This document shows, piece by piece, positions 23,105 through 34,165 of a stretch of DNA of 64,000 nt. Below the pieces are notes generated by a model that was not told the origin of the DNA, ran no database searches, and was given only the letters and a program-made list of their open reading frames with translations. Made by a program: the position numbers and the translations under genes. Source of the stretch: Ectocarpus siliculosus (lineage: Eukaryota > Sar > Phaeophyceae > Ectocarpales > Ectocarpaceae); contig FN648707.1 of the NCBI GenBank assembly GCA_000310025.1, forward strand, positions 1,477,133 to 1,541,132. Reading direction: 5' to 3'. Numbering within the stretch: position 1 is the stretch's first letter; each line of letters opens with the position of its first letter.

Positions 23105-26100
23105 ATGGTGTTGGCAGACTCGCCAGACCTCGCTGTCGTCGGAGTATCGACCGTAGCAGAGGTGTCTCTAGCGATCATCGCGCTCCATTTCGTAGTGAAT
23201 CGGCAATGGCCGGCATACCACACCAAGGTCCCCGCCCTCGTCATTTGCTCCGCGTTAGCTGTGAGTGTGGCTTGAACATGCATGTATGCCTTCCACATGC
23301 ATATCTTGAATTTGCTCGGGCTGCTCATGTACATATCAGCCCCCAAAAGGTTTTCTAACACAACCTCCCCAGCAGGTTGGTTTGTATTCGTGTGTGATCG
23401 TTATTTCGTGGTGATTCGCACCCATATCTGATGATGATGATGCAAGCGTCACGCGTGCCACCATATGTGGGCAGCCACCCAGCCCTTAGACTACAGAGCA
23501 AAGGTAACACGGTTACCAGGGGCGACCTTGCACACACGACAGGCAGCCTATTGAGAAGGCTTACCCATTAGCCTGAGCCTATCTATCACACCCCTACCTT
23601 AGTCGGTGGGGCTTCACTATATAGCGCATACACTACTACATCTACAACTTGTTTTTTTCCAAAACAAAATTCCGTGTAGACTAGAAGGCCACCCGGCTAC
23701 AGTAGATCAGAGCATTGCCTTGAGCTGCCCCCGCCCTCCCAAAACCGCATGTGGACCTCACACTGTACCGCACAGTTCTGACGTTGACTTGGCCGAGGCG
23801 ATCTGTGTCGTAAAGTAATCCTCGCTCAATAGACAAGAGTTAAAAGCAGACCCGACAGACGAATGAATGCCTCTGTCGTTGCTGGCCGGAGGAGGGCAGC
23901 GCGACTACATGTATATGCGACCGACTCGACCAGATCAAAGAAGGGCACGGATTACAGTAATACTGTATATTGTTGTTATATCCTACTGTAGGCAGTGTTA
24001 TTTGAATACAGATGTTCTCTTTCGCCGCACAAGCTGAAGATCACCGGATTTTGTCTCAACCTCCTGTGCGGGTTGAAAAGCAAGCATAATGCGGAAACCT
24101 TTGAGAGAGTAGACTAGGACTTTGAGGCACGGCGTCCCGCCCCGAAAACGCTTGTGAGCGAAACGGAAGACCCCGAGTATAAAGACACACCCGTCCGAGT
24201 TCTAGAATCTCATCTACATGCACGGGTCAGCGTAACCGCCGGATCCGCGTCGAGCCCGGTTAAGGTACCGTCGGGGCGGGGAGAGAAAAAGTGGATGAGC
24301 GTCTTTTCCTCAATCGATCCAATATCCACACGTGCCCATTGGAGACGTCCCCTCAAATTCAGTTTGGAGGTAACTGCATAGACCCGTCCGTCCCGATGTG
24401 GAGATTCTTTACCTAAGGCTCCCTATTCCCGCCTTCTCGCCTCGTGATTGATAAGGGTATGGTTACCATTCCGGCGGTGGCAATTAGATACGGGTGGTTA
24501 GGGCCACCGACCGAAGGATCGAAACACCCAGCTGGATGTACCACGGAGACGTGGATGCTGTGGTTGGGGGCCGGGGGGATGTTTGCGTGCGCGTTCCTCC
24601 GGGTGTACAGGAGCCACAGCGTTCTCCTCTGGCACAACGGCTTCATGTGGCCAGTCCCGCTTCAGCTGGGCATCACGATCATGCCTTTCGTCTTGACGCC
24701 GACTGCTCTCACCTCGGGCGCGGAAGCATTGGTGTTCGACGAAGAAACAAACGAGTGTGAGCGGGACTCCGAAATGCCGGAGGCCATCGCGGTCGGGTTC
24801 ATGGCACTCCTCGCCGCCGCTACCGCCGCGCTGACGTGCCGGCTGCAGGCAGTACGTTTTCAGGTGATCGACGTATTCGAGCGCAAGTGTTTGTTCCTGC
24901 ATTCTCACCTACGGGGGAGGTCCACCTGTTTGGCCTCGCTTCTCATCTCGCACTTGGATGTTGCACCATGAAAAGCTCGTGGCATGGCGGAAGGCACACG
25001 AACACCGTCATACGCATTTGACGGCATCGTCGCCGTCATTGTTTTTTCCTTCTGTAGCTGCGCCCTCACGCTTTTCGGAAATAAATATGTTTTATCGATG
25101 CGCCAATGACCAACGGCGCGCGTACTCCACCTCCGTTCCGCTTCACGAGAAAGCTCGGGCTACCTCGCATGGAACGACACGTGTCCCTCTCCCTACATTC
25201 TGCGAATCAGCGCTCACGGTGCCCTGCATGAACCCCTTCCCCCCCCCGAACATTCCATGTGGACGGATCGCCACTACCTACAAGGCACCGGAGGAGTTCA
25301 CCGCGGCTGTGTCGACGACCGTCGTGGTCCTTGCCGCCACTCTCGGGCTGCCCGCTCTCCACAAGGGTCTCGAAGCGGAAAGGGATGAACGTCGGAGGGC
25401 GATGCTCGTGACCTCGTCGCTCACCTCCTTGGCGATTGTCGCCCCTCCTCTGTGGGATGCTGTCACGTCCTTCGTTTTAGCTCGCGATCACGAAGTGGTG
25501 GCCAGGTGAACACGCAACGACGCAAATTCAGTGTGTAGAGGTTGCTTCGAAGCGTGACGGTTGTTAATAAGTCTAGATTGAACGTCGAAGGCGCACTGAG
25601 CAGTAGACCACGAACAACCCTCCCATACAACACACCTTCGTAGTTTCGAAGTGGTTGCGGAGTTTGTTTTTGCGAGGAGTCGGGGAAGATTACAAACCTA
25701 AGCGAGGGGAATAGTTGTTGGCTTATGAGAAGTGCCATCGATGATTTCGATTTTTCGCCTGTCGAGTGTTGATCGCCCATTGACCGAAAGGGGACGATCA
25801 CCTGGCAGCAACCTCCCCCCCCACACAGCCTCAATCCCGACCGTCCCTCTCTGTCTGTGATATATGTTTGTCTGTCTATCTATCCTGCCTCTCCGCCTGT
25901 CTCTCTCTGTCTGTCCTTCTGCCGCCCTGTCTCGGCCCCTGTTTCGGGTTGCCCGTCCTTCCAAACCAGCGGCGAGTTCGGGTTAATCAGGACCCATCAG
26001 CCAGGAGATCTCCAAAAGATGACTCAGGACAGGATGAAAGTGAGCACCCTCGCGAGTTCCCCAGAAGGGCGGGACATGCCGGAGTCCTTGGCGATGACAT

Positions 26101-27866
26101 CGTTTTTCAGTGATTCGCTTGACCGAGAATGTGTTCGAGACTACTTCTTGCTTCAGGTGAAATACAAAGGCCACATTCCACAACAGTCTTTTGTTTCGAT
26201 GAAACTCTTGCCAATGTTTTTTTTCTTGCTGGAGAGTGATGCTGCTCCTCGAGGAAGATGATATCACCAAGTCCAAGTACTGGACTGTTGGGAAATTGCA
26301 CTTATGTAGGCCCTTGCGTGCCACCTTAGTCAGCGCCCGCTTGAGTAGATGGTGTTCACGATGCGGTTGCAGCCGGCTGCCGCAGGGTTGCAAGCAAGTG
26401 ATCTCCGCATGAACAAATCGACAACAAGCGAGACAAACGGCTGGACTACGAGTTCTCCACGACCGTCTCTTCCTGCTCTCCTCCCGCCTGAGCAACAAGT
26501 GACCTGTTTTTTTCACGCTGTTACCGCGGGTGATGGTTGAGCAATATGAACCTGCCTGTCTTGGCTCCGTGCAGGCCGTGACCATGAGGATTCTGGACCG
26601 GTACATCAGGGAAGGAGCACCCGTGTCCATCCCTCTGTCCTCCTGCTGCAGAGACGAAATGCTGACGTCGAAGGCCTCCTCCGCCTTCATATTCGAAACG
26701 GCCCGTCAGGAGGTCATGGCACGAATGGGAGGGGGTGGGCTCACCTACCGCGTGAGTAGGCCCACAATACAATCGCTTTTTGGTCTTCTTTGGCTGTTTC
26801 CACCTCGGAAAAGTGTGACGTTGTTGACGGTGTCGCCTGACTTTGCCTGCGTTGAAGAACGGACCCGTGTGCTCCTTCGAGCGAAAGTCGCGTCGCACGT
26901 ACGCCGATTGCATCCGTCTACCCGCGGCCCCTACGGCAAAACGAAAAATCGAAGGTGCCCTCCCGGGACGGTAAATCCCAGCCTGAGCCTTTTGTGTTCA
27001 CGACAGTGCCCCGCTTGCCCTTCGATGCCGTGTCATTTGCACGTTCCATTTGAACACCCATTGGTCTCTCCTTTAACTGTGGACCACGTACTCCCGTCCT
27101 ACCTCCCCTGAAGATATCACTGTCAGATAGCTTCGCTTTCGGCAAAGGCCTTCCTGGGGACAAGGTCGGCGAGAACAGCAGTGGCCCTGGCACACCCTCT
27201 TCACTCCCGCCATCCCCTCCGAACCCCTACCCGCAGCAGCAGCAGCAGCAGAAGCTCCCTCCAGGAGCGTTTCCGCCCAAGGCCCAACCGGCCCGCGGAA
27301 CGAAGACCGCCGGAAGGACGGCGGTTTCGGGAGGGGAAATCAAGAGGCACGGGCTTGGGATTCTCGGCGGCAGAACCTCGGATTTGTTGGCTATGTTCGG
27401 CCTGCGGCCCGACGGCAAACTCGGAACCGAGACCGAGGAAAACACCCCGCGTGGAATACTGCACGGGTTAGGGTTCGCCCGTAGCATCGAAGACGGAAAA
27501 AGCGGAGAAGGCCATGACCCTTTCGATCAAGACGGGCGGCCGCGACAGGGCGGAGAGGTGGCCCCAGGCTCGCTCGATGACCTCGACCCGTACATGGGCC
27601 TCCAGGGGGACCTGGACTTCAACTACTCCAAGTCGCTCGCGTCGATCGCGCAGCTCGAAAACGACACGGGTCTCCAGTCAGGATCCTCGTCGGAGGGGCA
27701 GGACGGCAAGAGCGACGGAGACGATGAGGACGGTCAGAGCGGCGAAGGAGACGATGATCAGGACGGCAATGCACGCCAGAGCGACGACGACGATGAGGAC
27801 GGCGAGGTGATCGTCGTTGTCAACCCACTCTTCGCCGGCCAGGGAATCAAACCCGCGCCACGTTAA
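23105..27866 (+). CDS. Seven-transmembrane protein with C-terminal RGS-like domain, paralogue A
   Basis: Exons are 23105-23260, 24456-24863, about 25211-25505, 25970-26156, 26575-26751 and 27114-27866 (stop TAA). Seven hydrophobic helices are visible: VVGVSTVAEVSLAIIALHFV, then LVICSALA plus GMVTIPAVAI, MLWLGAGGMFACAFLRVY, PVPLQLGITIMPFVLTPTAL, AIAVGFMALLAAATAALTC, FTAAVSTTVVVLAATLGLPA and MLVTSSLTSLAIVAPPLWDA. They are followed by an RGS-like domain split over two exons, including AVTMRILDRYIREGAPVSIP and SSAFIFETARQEVMARM. The last exon is a disordered tail with polyGln, ending in an Asp/Glu/Ser-rich stretch. The architecture resembles plant RGS1, a receptor-like GTPase accelerator for G-alpha. 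Phases at the third exon do not match its neighbour, so a small exon between TM5 and TM6 is probably missing from this model. The usual catalytic Asn residues are not evident. Similarity to the gene at 56785 identifies it as a paralogue. Confidence 0.75.
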
Positions 27867-30051
27867 GAAAACCTTTGGATACTCCCAGCATTTCTGGCGG
27901 GACATGAAGAGGTCTGCCGCGGCCACTCGCTTATAAAGCGGGTGTTCAAAAGATGTAGTTGAGACACTGCGTTCATTCACACGGTCGAGCGGTTGTGAGA
28001 GACCATCACCGGTACACGAGCGGAGGCAGGGGAGCTTTCCGGGCAATGTCAGGAGACTTGCGTCGACGATCGCGGAGTAGAGTTAGATGCTTGGAGAACC
28101 TTTGCCGGAGAAATTGCTTTCTAGCTATTCGTGCATTGGTTTATTTTTTTTGTAGTATGTAAGGGATCTTCATTTTCGCTACACGAAGGAACTGTTACGA
28201 TACTGTCAATGTTTTATGAACCTGCCGTTCTGCTGTGGGCGAAGGTAGTGCAGGAAGTTAAACCCATTGGAATGGTATGACGGCAGCTTTTTCTGTTAGT
28301 CAAGCTTTGTGTGCGTAGTTCGGGATGGGTAGGGATCGGTGCGTGACTGGAGAATAGAACCGGTATTGACACTTAAAGTTTGCGTCATGCGGTGCAATGT
28401 TTTGGAGAAACAATCTATCTAGTTTATGGGTCACAGTTGTACAATACTTCAGCTTGTTGTGTTGTGTGCGTTTTCATGAGCCGTGGCGGCGTAGCATATG
28501 CGAACTCACAACCCACGACGGTGTGACAAAGGGGTCTAACAATTTCGAAGTCAAGAGGCCTTAGGCCGCTCATAAGCTGGAAGACGTGTAAAGATCAGTT
28601 TCGCTCTGGAAACGCCGGTTGACCTGAATCTCAGTAAGGCCATCGCCCACAGGTTTTAGTCGTGGATGAAACAGTAAAAAATATGGTGTCGACAATCACA
28701 GATATCGTACATGATCATACAGGGCAATATATTATAGGCATGGGTTGATACCTAAGGTGGTGTGTTTTTCAAGGACTCCTTACCAACGCCTCGTTCAGAA
28801 AGTGACGACAAATGGAACGTGCGGTGGAAAACCAGAGGGATCTGAAGAAGGATCGACAGACGGAGCAAGAAAACGAACGCGTCCATAGACTGCCTGGGAG
28901 AGCACCGACCAACCACAGTGAGCAACGTCTCCCTCTCCAACCACGCCGCGACACAAAGCAGCTGAGCAGGTGCTCCTGATTGAATGACCAGAGCGGTATC
29001 TCGTGCTGTTCGAGCAGACCACGGCGACAAAGGCCGGTATTAGGACAAGGAAAAGGTGTCACCCCACCGAGCCCCCCAAAAAATGATTGAGCGACCACAA
29101 CCACTCCACACGTGCGCTACAGGATTGGTTGCAGGACGCGGGTGATGTTGTCGTTGGTGGGTGTGTGATGGGGGCGGTACTGCGAATGCCAAAACCTAAG
29201 CTGTTGATTTTGATTATGAAGGCGGTAGTAATGATGGTGGCGGTGGTGCTGCTGCTGGTGTTGCTGATGTTGTTGCTGGTGGTTGATTCGGAATTCGTGT
29301 GTTCGAGACGGTCTTACGCGTGTTTCTCTCCGGCCCCTGCCTGTATATACCCAGCCCTTTCGTCCAGCCAGCAAGAAACACATCGACACCCAAAAACCTC
29401 AGTGGCCACAACCCATCATCATCAAGGTGAAAAAAGTTCAAATGTGCCCGGGAGTCGTCGTCAACAGGCGTTTGGAAGATTGTACAACCGTTTGTGAAGA
29501 GGGTGGTCCGCACATACACACACACACGTACCCTAGCCTGATTGATTGCTAGGCAGAAGACCTCTAGGGGCATCGGAACCCGGCCGGTTGGCGTCGAATC
29601 GATTGTTTATCCTCTTCACTATCTTATTGTGGGTGTATGTTTTTTCGACGAGTGCCAACCACCTCCGCCATGTCGTAGAAGATAATAAAATGTTCGATAT
29701 TCTGATGTCGTTCCCTCCGCCGTGTTTTTCTTTTGCTCTTCGTTGTATTTTGAGAATATTTACTCGGTAATTTTCCGCCGCGAAATGACCACCGTGGTGG
29801 GCGGTCCCGGTAATCCGCCGTTTTACCGCCGTTTTTGTTCGTTTTACCACCTTCGCCAAAAGCCTTACCGCCGTATGGCGTTACCACCGAAAAATTACCG
29901 CCAAAATCAACGGTATGCGCGAAAACAAATTCAAGACACATAGATAGGCCTACTAATCGAAAATCGGTCATTTGGGGGGGGGGGGCGGAGACATATACCC
30001 ATGTATCCCCGGGTTTTACGCCGAGGCGTCGGTGCTTTGGCGTCCGGCTCT

Positions 30052-30082
30052 CTAACCATAACCCTAACCCTAACCCTAACCC
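30052..30082 (-). repeat. Interstitial telomere-like (CCCTAA)n tract
   Basis: About four CCCTAA units, with one variant at the left end, occur well inside the window. On the other strand this is TTAGGG, the common animal- and fungus-type telomere unit that I recall is also used by brown algae. Confidence 0.85.
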
Positions 30083-30530
30083 ATAAGCTCTCTCTCGCAG
30101 AGAACGTAGTGAGACACCGCGCGAGAACTCGCAAGCAGGGGTCCGCATGAGTAAGCGGGGTAGATTGATCAAGTCAAACGCAACCCTACAAGACCAAGGC
30201 TACGAATAGATTGGCGAGACTAACTTCCCTGTAGTGCAGTGCTAGAAGCGGCAAGGGCAAGTAGTTTGCAAGGCAGGCGGTTGTGTTGGATGGTGGTTAC
30301 CTGTGAGCTGCTTCGCTCATTTCGAGCTATGGTCGATATGTACTTTTGTAGATATAGGGCGCTACCGTACATATGTTCCTGTAGCACGACTGGGTGGGCT
30401 GGCTTCTTACGAACAGATGCGGAAGGGTTAACGAGAGCGAGGCATGTTTGCAATCCTTGCAATCCATCTAACCTCATGGTGACTGTTCGAGGATTCGTGG
30501 TAATTTTTCGATTTCTCCCCCCTCCGGAGG

Positions 30531-30713
30531 GGGGGGGGGGGGGGGGGGTGTACTCATAGTCGTGCATGCCGTAGTCATTAGACCATTGACCTCGCATCCC
30601 TACAAAGCCGGGACGGAGCACGCCGGGTTCTCACCGGACCAGGCTCTCACATCACCAAGCGCGAAGCACCGTGAGGTATTTGGCGAGTCGCAAGAAGGGT
30701 GAGCTGCATCCTG
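30531..30713 (-). repeat. C-tailed dispersed repeat, copy 2 (minus orientation, truncated by gap)
   Basis: A G tract is followed by GTACTCATAGTCGTGCATGC, then CCATTGACCTCGCATCCCTA, GCCGGGACGGAGCACGCC, TCTCACCGGACCAGG and CACCAAGCGCGAAGCACCGT. The whole segment is the reverse complement of the copy at 43.5 kb. It runs into the assembly gap. Confidence 0.8.
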
Positions 30714-30813
30714 NNNNNNNNNNNNNNNNNNNNNNNNNNNNNNNNNNNNNNNNNNNNNNNNNNNNNNNNNNNNNNNNNNNNNNNNNNNNNNNNNNNNNNN
30801 NNNNNNNNNNNNN
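30714..30813. other. Assembly gap (100 N)
   Basis: One hundred undetermined bases directly abut a copy of the C-tailed dispersed repeat. The gap may reflect repeat or homopolymer collapse. Confidence 0.98.
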
Positions 30814-30984
30814 GAGGGGGTTTGCCCATTTTAACACAACGTGGTGGGTTCTTCCCCCGTTGGGGGGAGTGAGGGTTTTCCCCCCCGCACAACATGATTT
30901 ACTGGACCACCATTATGGTGTACCGCCAAAAAAAAAAAGGGGGTAAAAAAAAAAAAGCGGTAACCTGGTTGCCGAGTTCACGAA

Positions 30985-31132
30985 GTGAAATGGCTTGTTT
31001 TACAACGTCGGTGCCAAGGGAGGAAAACCCAACCCGGATGGTAAACACCGAGCGGGGGGCTTGTTTTAAAACGTGGTTGCCAAGGGACGAAAACCCAACC
31101 CGGATGGTAAACCCGGGGGGGGGGGGGGGGGG
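30985..31132 (+). repeat. Tandem duplication of a ~66-bp unit followed by a G homopolymer
   Basis: GGCTTGTTTTACAACGTCGG at about 30990 recurs at about 31058 as GGCTTGTTTTAAAACGTGG. Both copies continue TGCCAAGGGA and then AACCCAACCCGGATGGTAAA. The second copy ends in a run of about 20 G. Confidence 0.85.
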
Positions 31133-34100
31133 GACTATGTGTCCGGAATTTTGTTTAGCGAAGACCCTTGCCCAACGTTCTGTTTTACGGCCTCCGCCAA
31201 CGTCGCTACCGCCAAAAAACGCATTACCGCCTACCGCCCAAACAATTACCGCCATACATCAACACCGCAGAAAAACTACCACCATGCGGCATTACCGTAT
31301 CAAAATTACCGCCATATAGATAGGTACGCACATGTTTTTACGCCGAGTTCACTCTATAATGTGAAAGTCGCAGGTGAAAACGACAAAACAATCCATGGAA
31401 GTACATGGTCAATCTTCGGGAAAGTGGTTTGCCGTCTGCTCGGGCGCGGTAACATAGGACCGTAATTGCCGTCTTGTTTGGTGTCGCTTGAAGTTGTGGC
31501 CATATGGCAATGGCAATCATTACCGCCGCCGTGAAATTACCGACGTGGTGGGAGGTCCCGGTAATCCACCGTTTCACCTCCATTTTTATAGTTTACCACC
31601 TCCGCCAACTTCGTTACCGGCGAAAAACGCGTTACCGCCTACCGTCGAGACTATTATCGCCGTATGGCTGCCGAAATTCAATTTTATCGCCTCCGCCAAA
31701 GTCGATATTGCCGAAAATCGTATTACTGTTATGGTATTTGGATCCTTGGACTAAGATACCATCTGGGCGGGTATATCTTTCAGGAATATCCCGACCACAT
31801 GCCCAGATTCCTAGAATTCCGACTTTAGGCAGGTAGCAGTACACTGGTTACTAGCAGCAGCAAGCGATGTGCAAGCGTTCCACCGTGCTCAGTGTGTTGC
31901 CTGGTGTTCCCTGGTGTTGCCTGGGAGTGAGCGATAGCGAGCGACTGAGAGAGAAAGGAAGGATATGGAAGGAAACAGACTGAAGAAGCGAAGCGGCTCC
32001 AACCTGCACACAGGGGTCGGACTAGCTCCACACTGAACCCGCGTCAGAGATCGTCACATCTCGTCACATTACCGCCAGCGACAAAACAAACTCCGCCGTA
32101 GGCAATACAGCCGAAATATTACCGCCTAAAATTGGTTTTACGGCCCCCGCCAAAGCCGCTACCGCCGAAAAACACACTACCGCCTACAGCCAATACAATT
32201 ACCGCCAAATGGCATTACCGTCGAAAGTCCGCCCGCCGAAAAAAACGCTACCGAGTAAAGCCTTGGCATGTCCTTCTCAAAGAGAAAAACCTGAGTGGGT
32301 GGCAGTAAATTGGACCAGGGTAGGTAATCGTGCATGATAGTCAGACGCCTCTCTCTTCGTCGACGCAAATGTGTCCGAATACTAAAGGATGCCACGAGAG
32401 CTTCACTGGACACCAGGACGGCGAGATCATGAGCCCGGGACCAAAAGCGGCTTGAAACACGAACTCTTCAACAGCGCCCTATCAGGACGTAACAACAGCC
32501 CTGTTCGCGGGTGAGAAAAACCACGTACACACCCATGCACGTGCTCAGGGAATATCCACCACGCTAGCTGATCGTCGTTCTGAATATCCCAACGGACAAG
32601 AAAAAACCAACGTGGGACAAGCCTCAAAAAGAAGCGTTCCCGTCAATCGATGAACGAACGCTCTCTGGGAACACCCTCCCTGTCCTACTGTTTTCTTCCA
32701 TGACCAGGAGACAACCAAAAGCTAAGCAACTACTACTGTACATGTAAAATGTTGTCATTCTCGTAGAGATAAACCCCACCCATTCAGAAAACAGAACATA
32801 CATCAATCTCCAGAAATAGCTCACGTGCAACCTTCTCCTGAAAGTCAAAAGTCTCCCCATTCCCTTGGGTAAATTTCCTTCACGCATCTCAAACAACGAT
32901 TTTCCATCCCATTTCTTGTGCGCATCTGTCGGAATCTAGTCTCTATATGCGCCACACAACCTAGGTCATCCTACCAGACCTAACCAAAATGAACGCTGGT
33001 CTATTGGCCTGAACCACGCTGCAAAGGTAAAGCGCAACTAGAAGGGCCTCGGCATTCCGAGATTATCGTCCCACCGTTAGGCATTACCGCACCATATGGG
33101 CAGAGTAAATCGAATTAAAAGGCAAAAGTTAGATATATTCTTAAAGTTAGACATCGAGGTTGTGTGAGAGACAGCAACAATAATATTTCCAGATGTTCAC
33201 GAAATAGTCCGATGTGCACAAACGAATCAACATGCAGCGGCTTTGTGAGAACGTTCGGGTGGTTCCTACATTGAAGCACAATCGAGGTCAATTTTCAGAC
33301 AACTGCGTCAGCAGAATATGCTGATTCCCTGTAACGTGGTTCCCACCAGCGATTTCAACCTGCCCTCCCTGCTCCCGCTCGCTTGCTCGGAGTTGTTGCC
33401 GTTGTTCTTGTTGGTTGCCGACATAGCAGGCGTTTCAACACGTTCTGGCCACTGCCACAATCACAACCTCACGCGCCATAGGAAATCACCTTCAATCAAG
33501 CATCTATCCCCCATATATATTGCAACAGCTCGGTACATACATTGGCCAACTATTGCACCACTCTACAACCACAGGTGTTAGGATGATCCGAACTCGGGGT
33601 AGCTTGTCGCAAGACGTCTGTTGAATCGGGTGTCGGCAACTCGGCGAGCTCGCGCCAAGGAGGAAAGACGTGTTGGCTTTGTTGCATAAACGTCTTCTTC
33701 ATATGAACTGAAAGCACACGCGCACGCACCATCAATGTGAGGGCGACGCAGTATACAACAGGGGTACCTTACACACCCTGGAGATATATTCCACGTACCA
33801 CACAATCCTACGGTATTCCGCGCAACATCATTCAATGGGAACATCCCGTATCAACCACTTGGCATTGCTACAAGCATATCTATCAACAGGGTCGTGCCGT
33901 GGAGTTCGCGGGAGCGGTGGGAAGCACCCACGGAAGACAAGTTGTCAAGCACGTGCTCTCTGAGGCGTTGACCATTCCATTCTACGCTTCATCATGACCT
34001 CGCAGTGATGAAAACGGTAGGTGAGAGGCAGCCTGGTGGGGAAAAATCCCACCCTCCAATTCGACCTATGCCGCCTTCCGCACCAACCTTGACGTCGACC

Positions 34101-34165
34101 GCTTGGACGCTGCAAGCAAACTCAGTAGAAGAATCAACATAGGGGCCGTTCTAAATCGGCAGTAC

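Larger units (their letters stand above)
29766..32260. repeat. TTACCGCC/GGCGGTAA-rich repeat cluster
   Basis: Four blocks (about 29766-29935, 31180-31325, 31515-31735 and 32065-32260) are dense in TTACCGCC, CTACCGCC and CCGCCAAA. Phrases recur between blocks: GGTCCCGGTAATCC, TTTTACGGCC, CTCCGCCAA, CGTTACCG and GCATTACCGCCTACCG. Unit length is irregular. The pattern looks like several diverged copies of one simple-repeat-rich element rather than a microsatellite. No coding capacity was recognised. Confidence 0.7.
27867..34165. other. Repeat-rich intergenic region
   Basis: This 6.3-kb stretch lies between the 3' end of 7TM-RGS A and the apparent 3' part of the minus-strand EGF/TM gene. It holds a GGT/GCT-rich low-complexity tract near 29220-29285, TTACCGCC-type repeats, a telomere-like tract, homopolymers and a gap. 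Weak open frames exist but none shows a recognisable domain or a convincing exon chain. Confidence 0.6.

Noticed and set aside
29087..29497. Plus-strand open frame with a Leu/Val-rich hydrophobic core
   Set aside because: The hydrophobic stretch is coded by a GGT/GCT/GTT low-complexity tract, and no domain or splice chain supports it.
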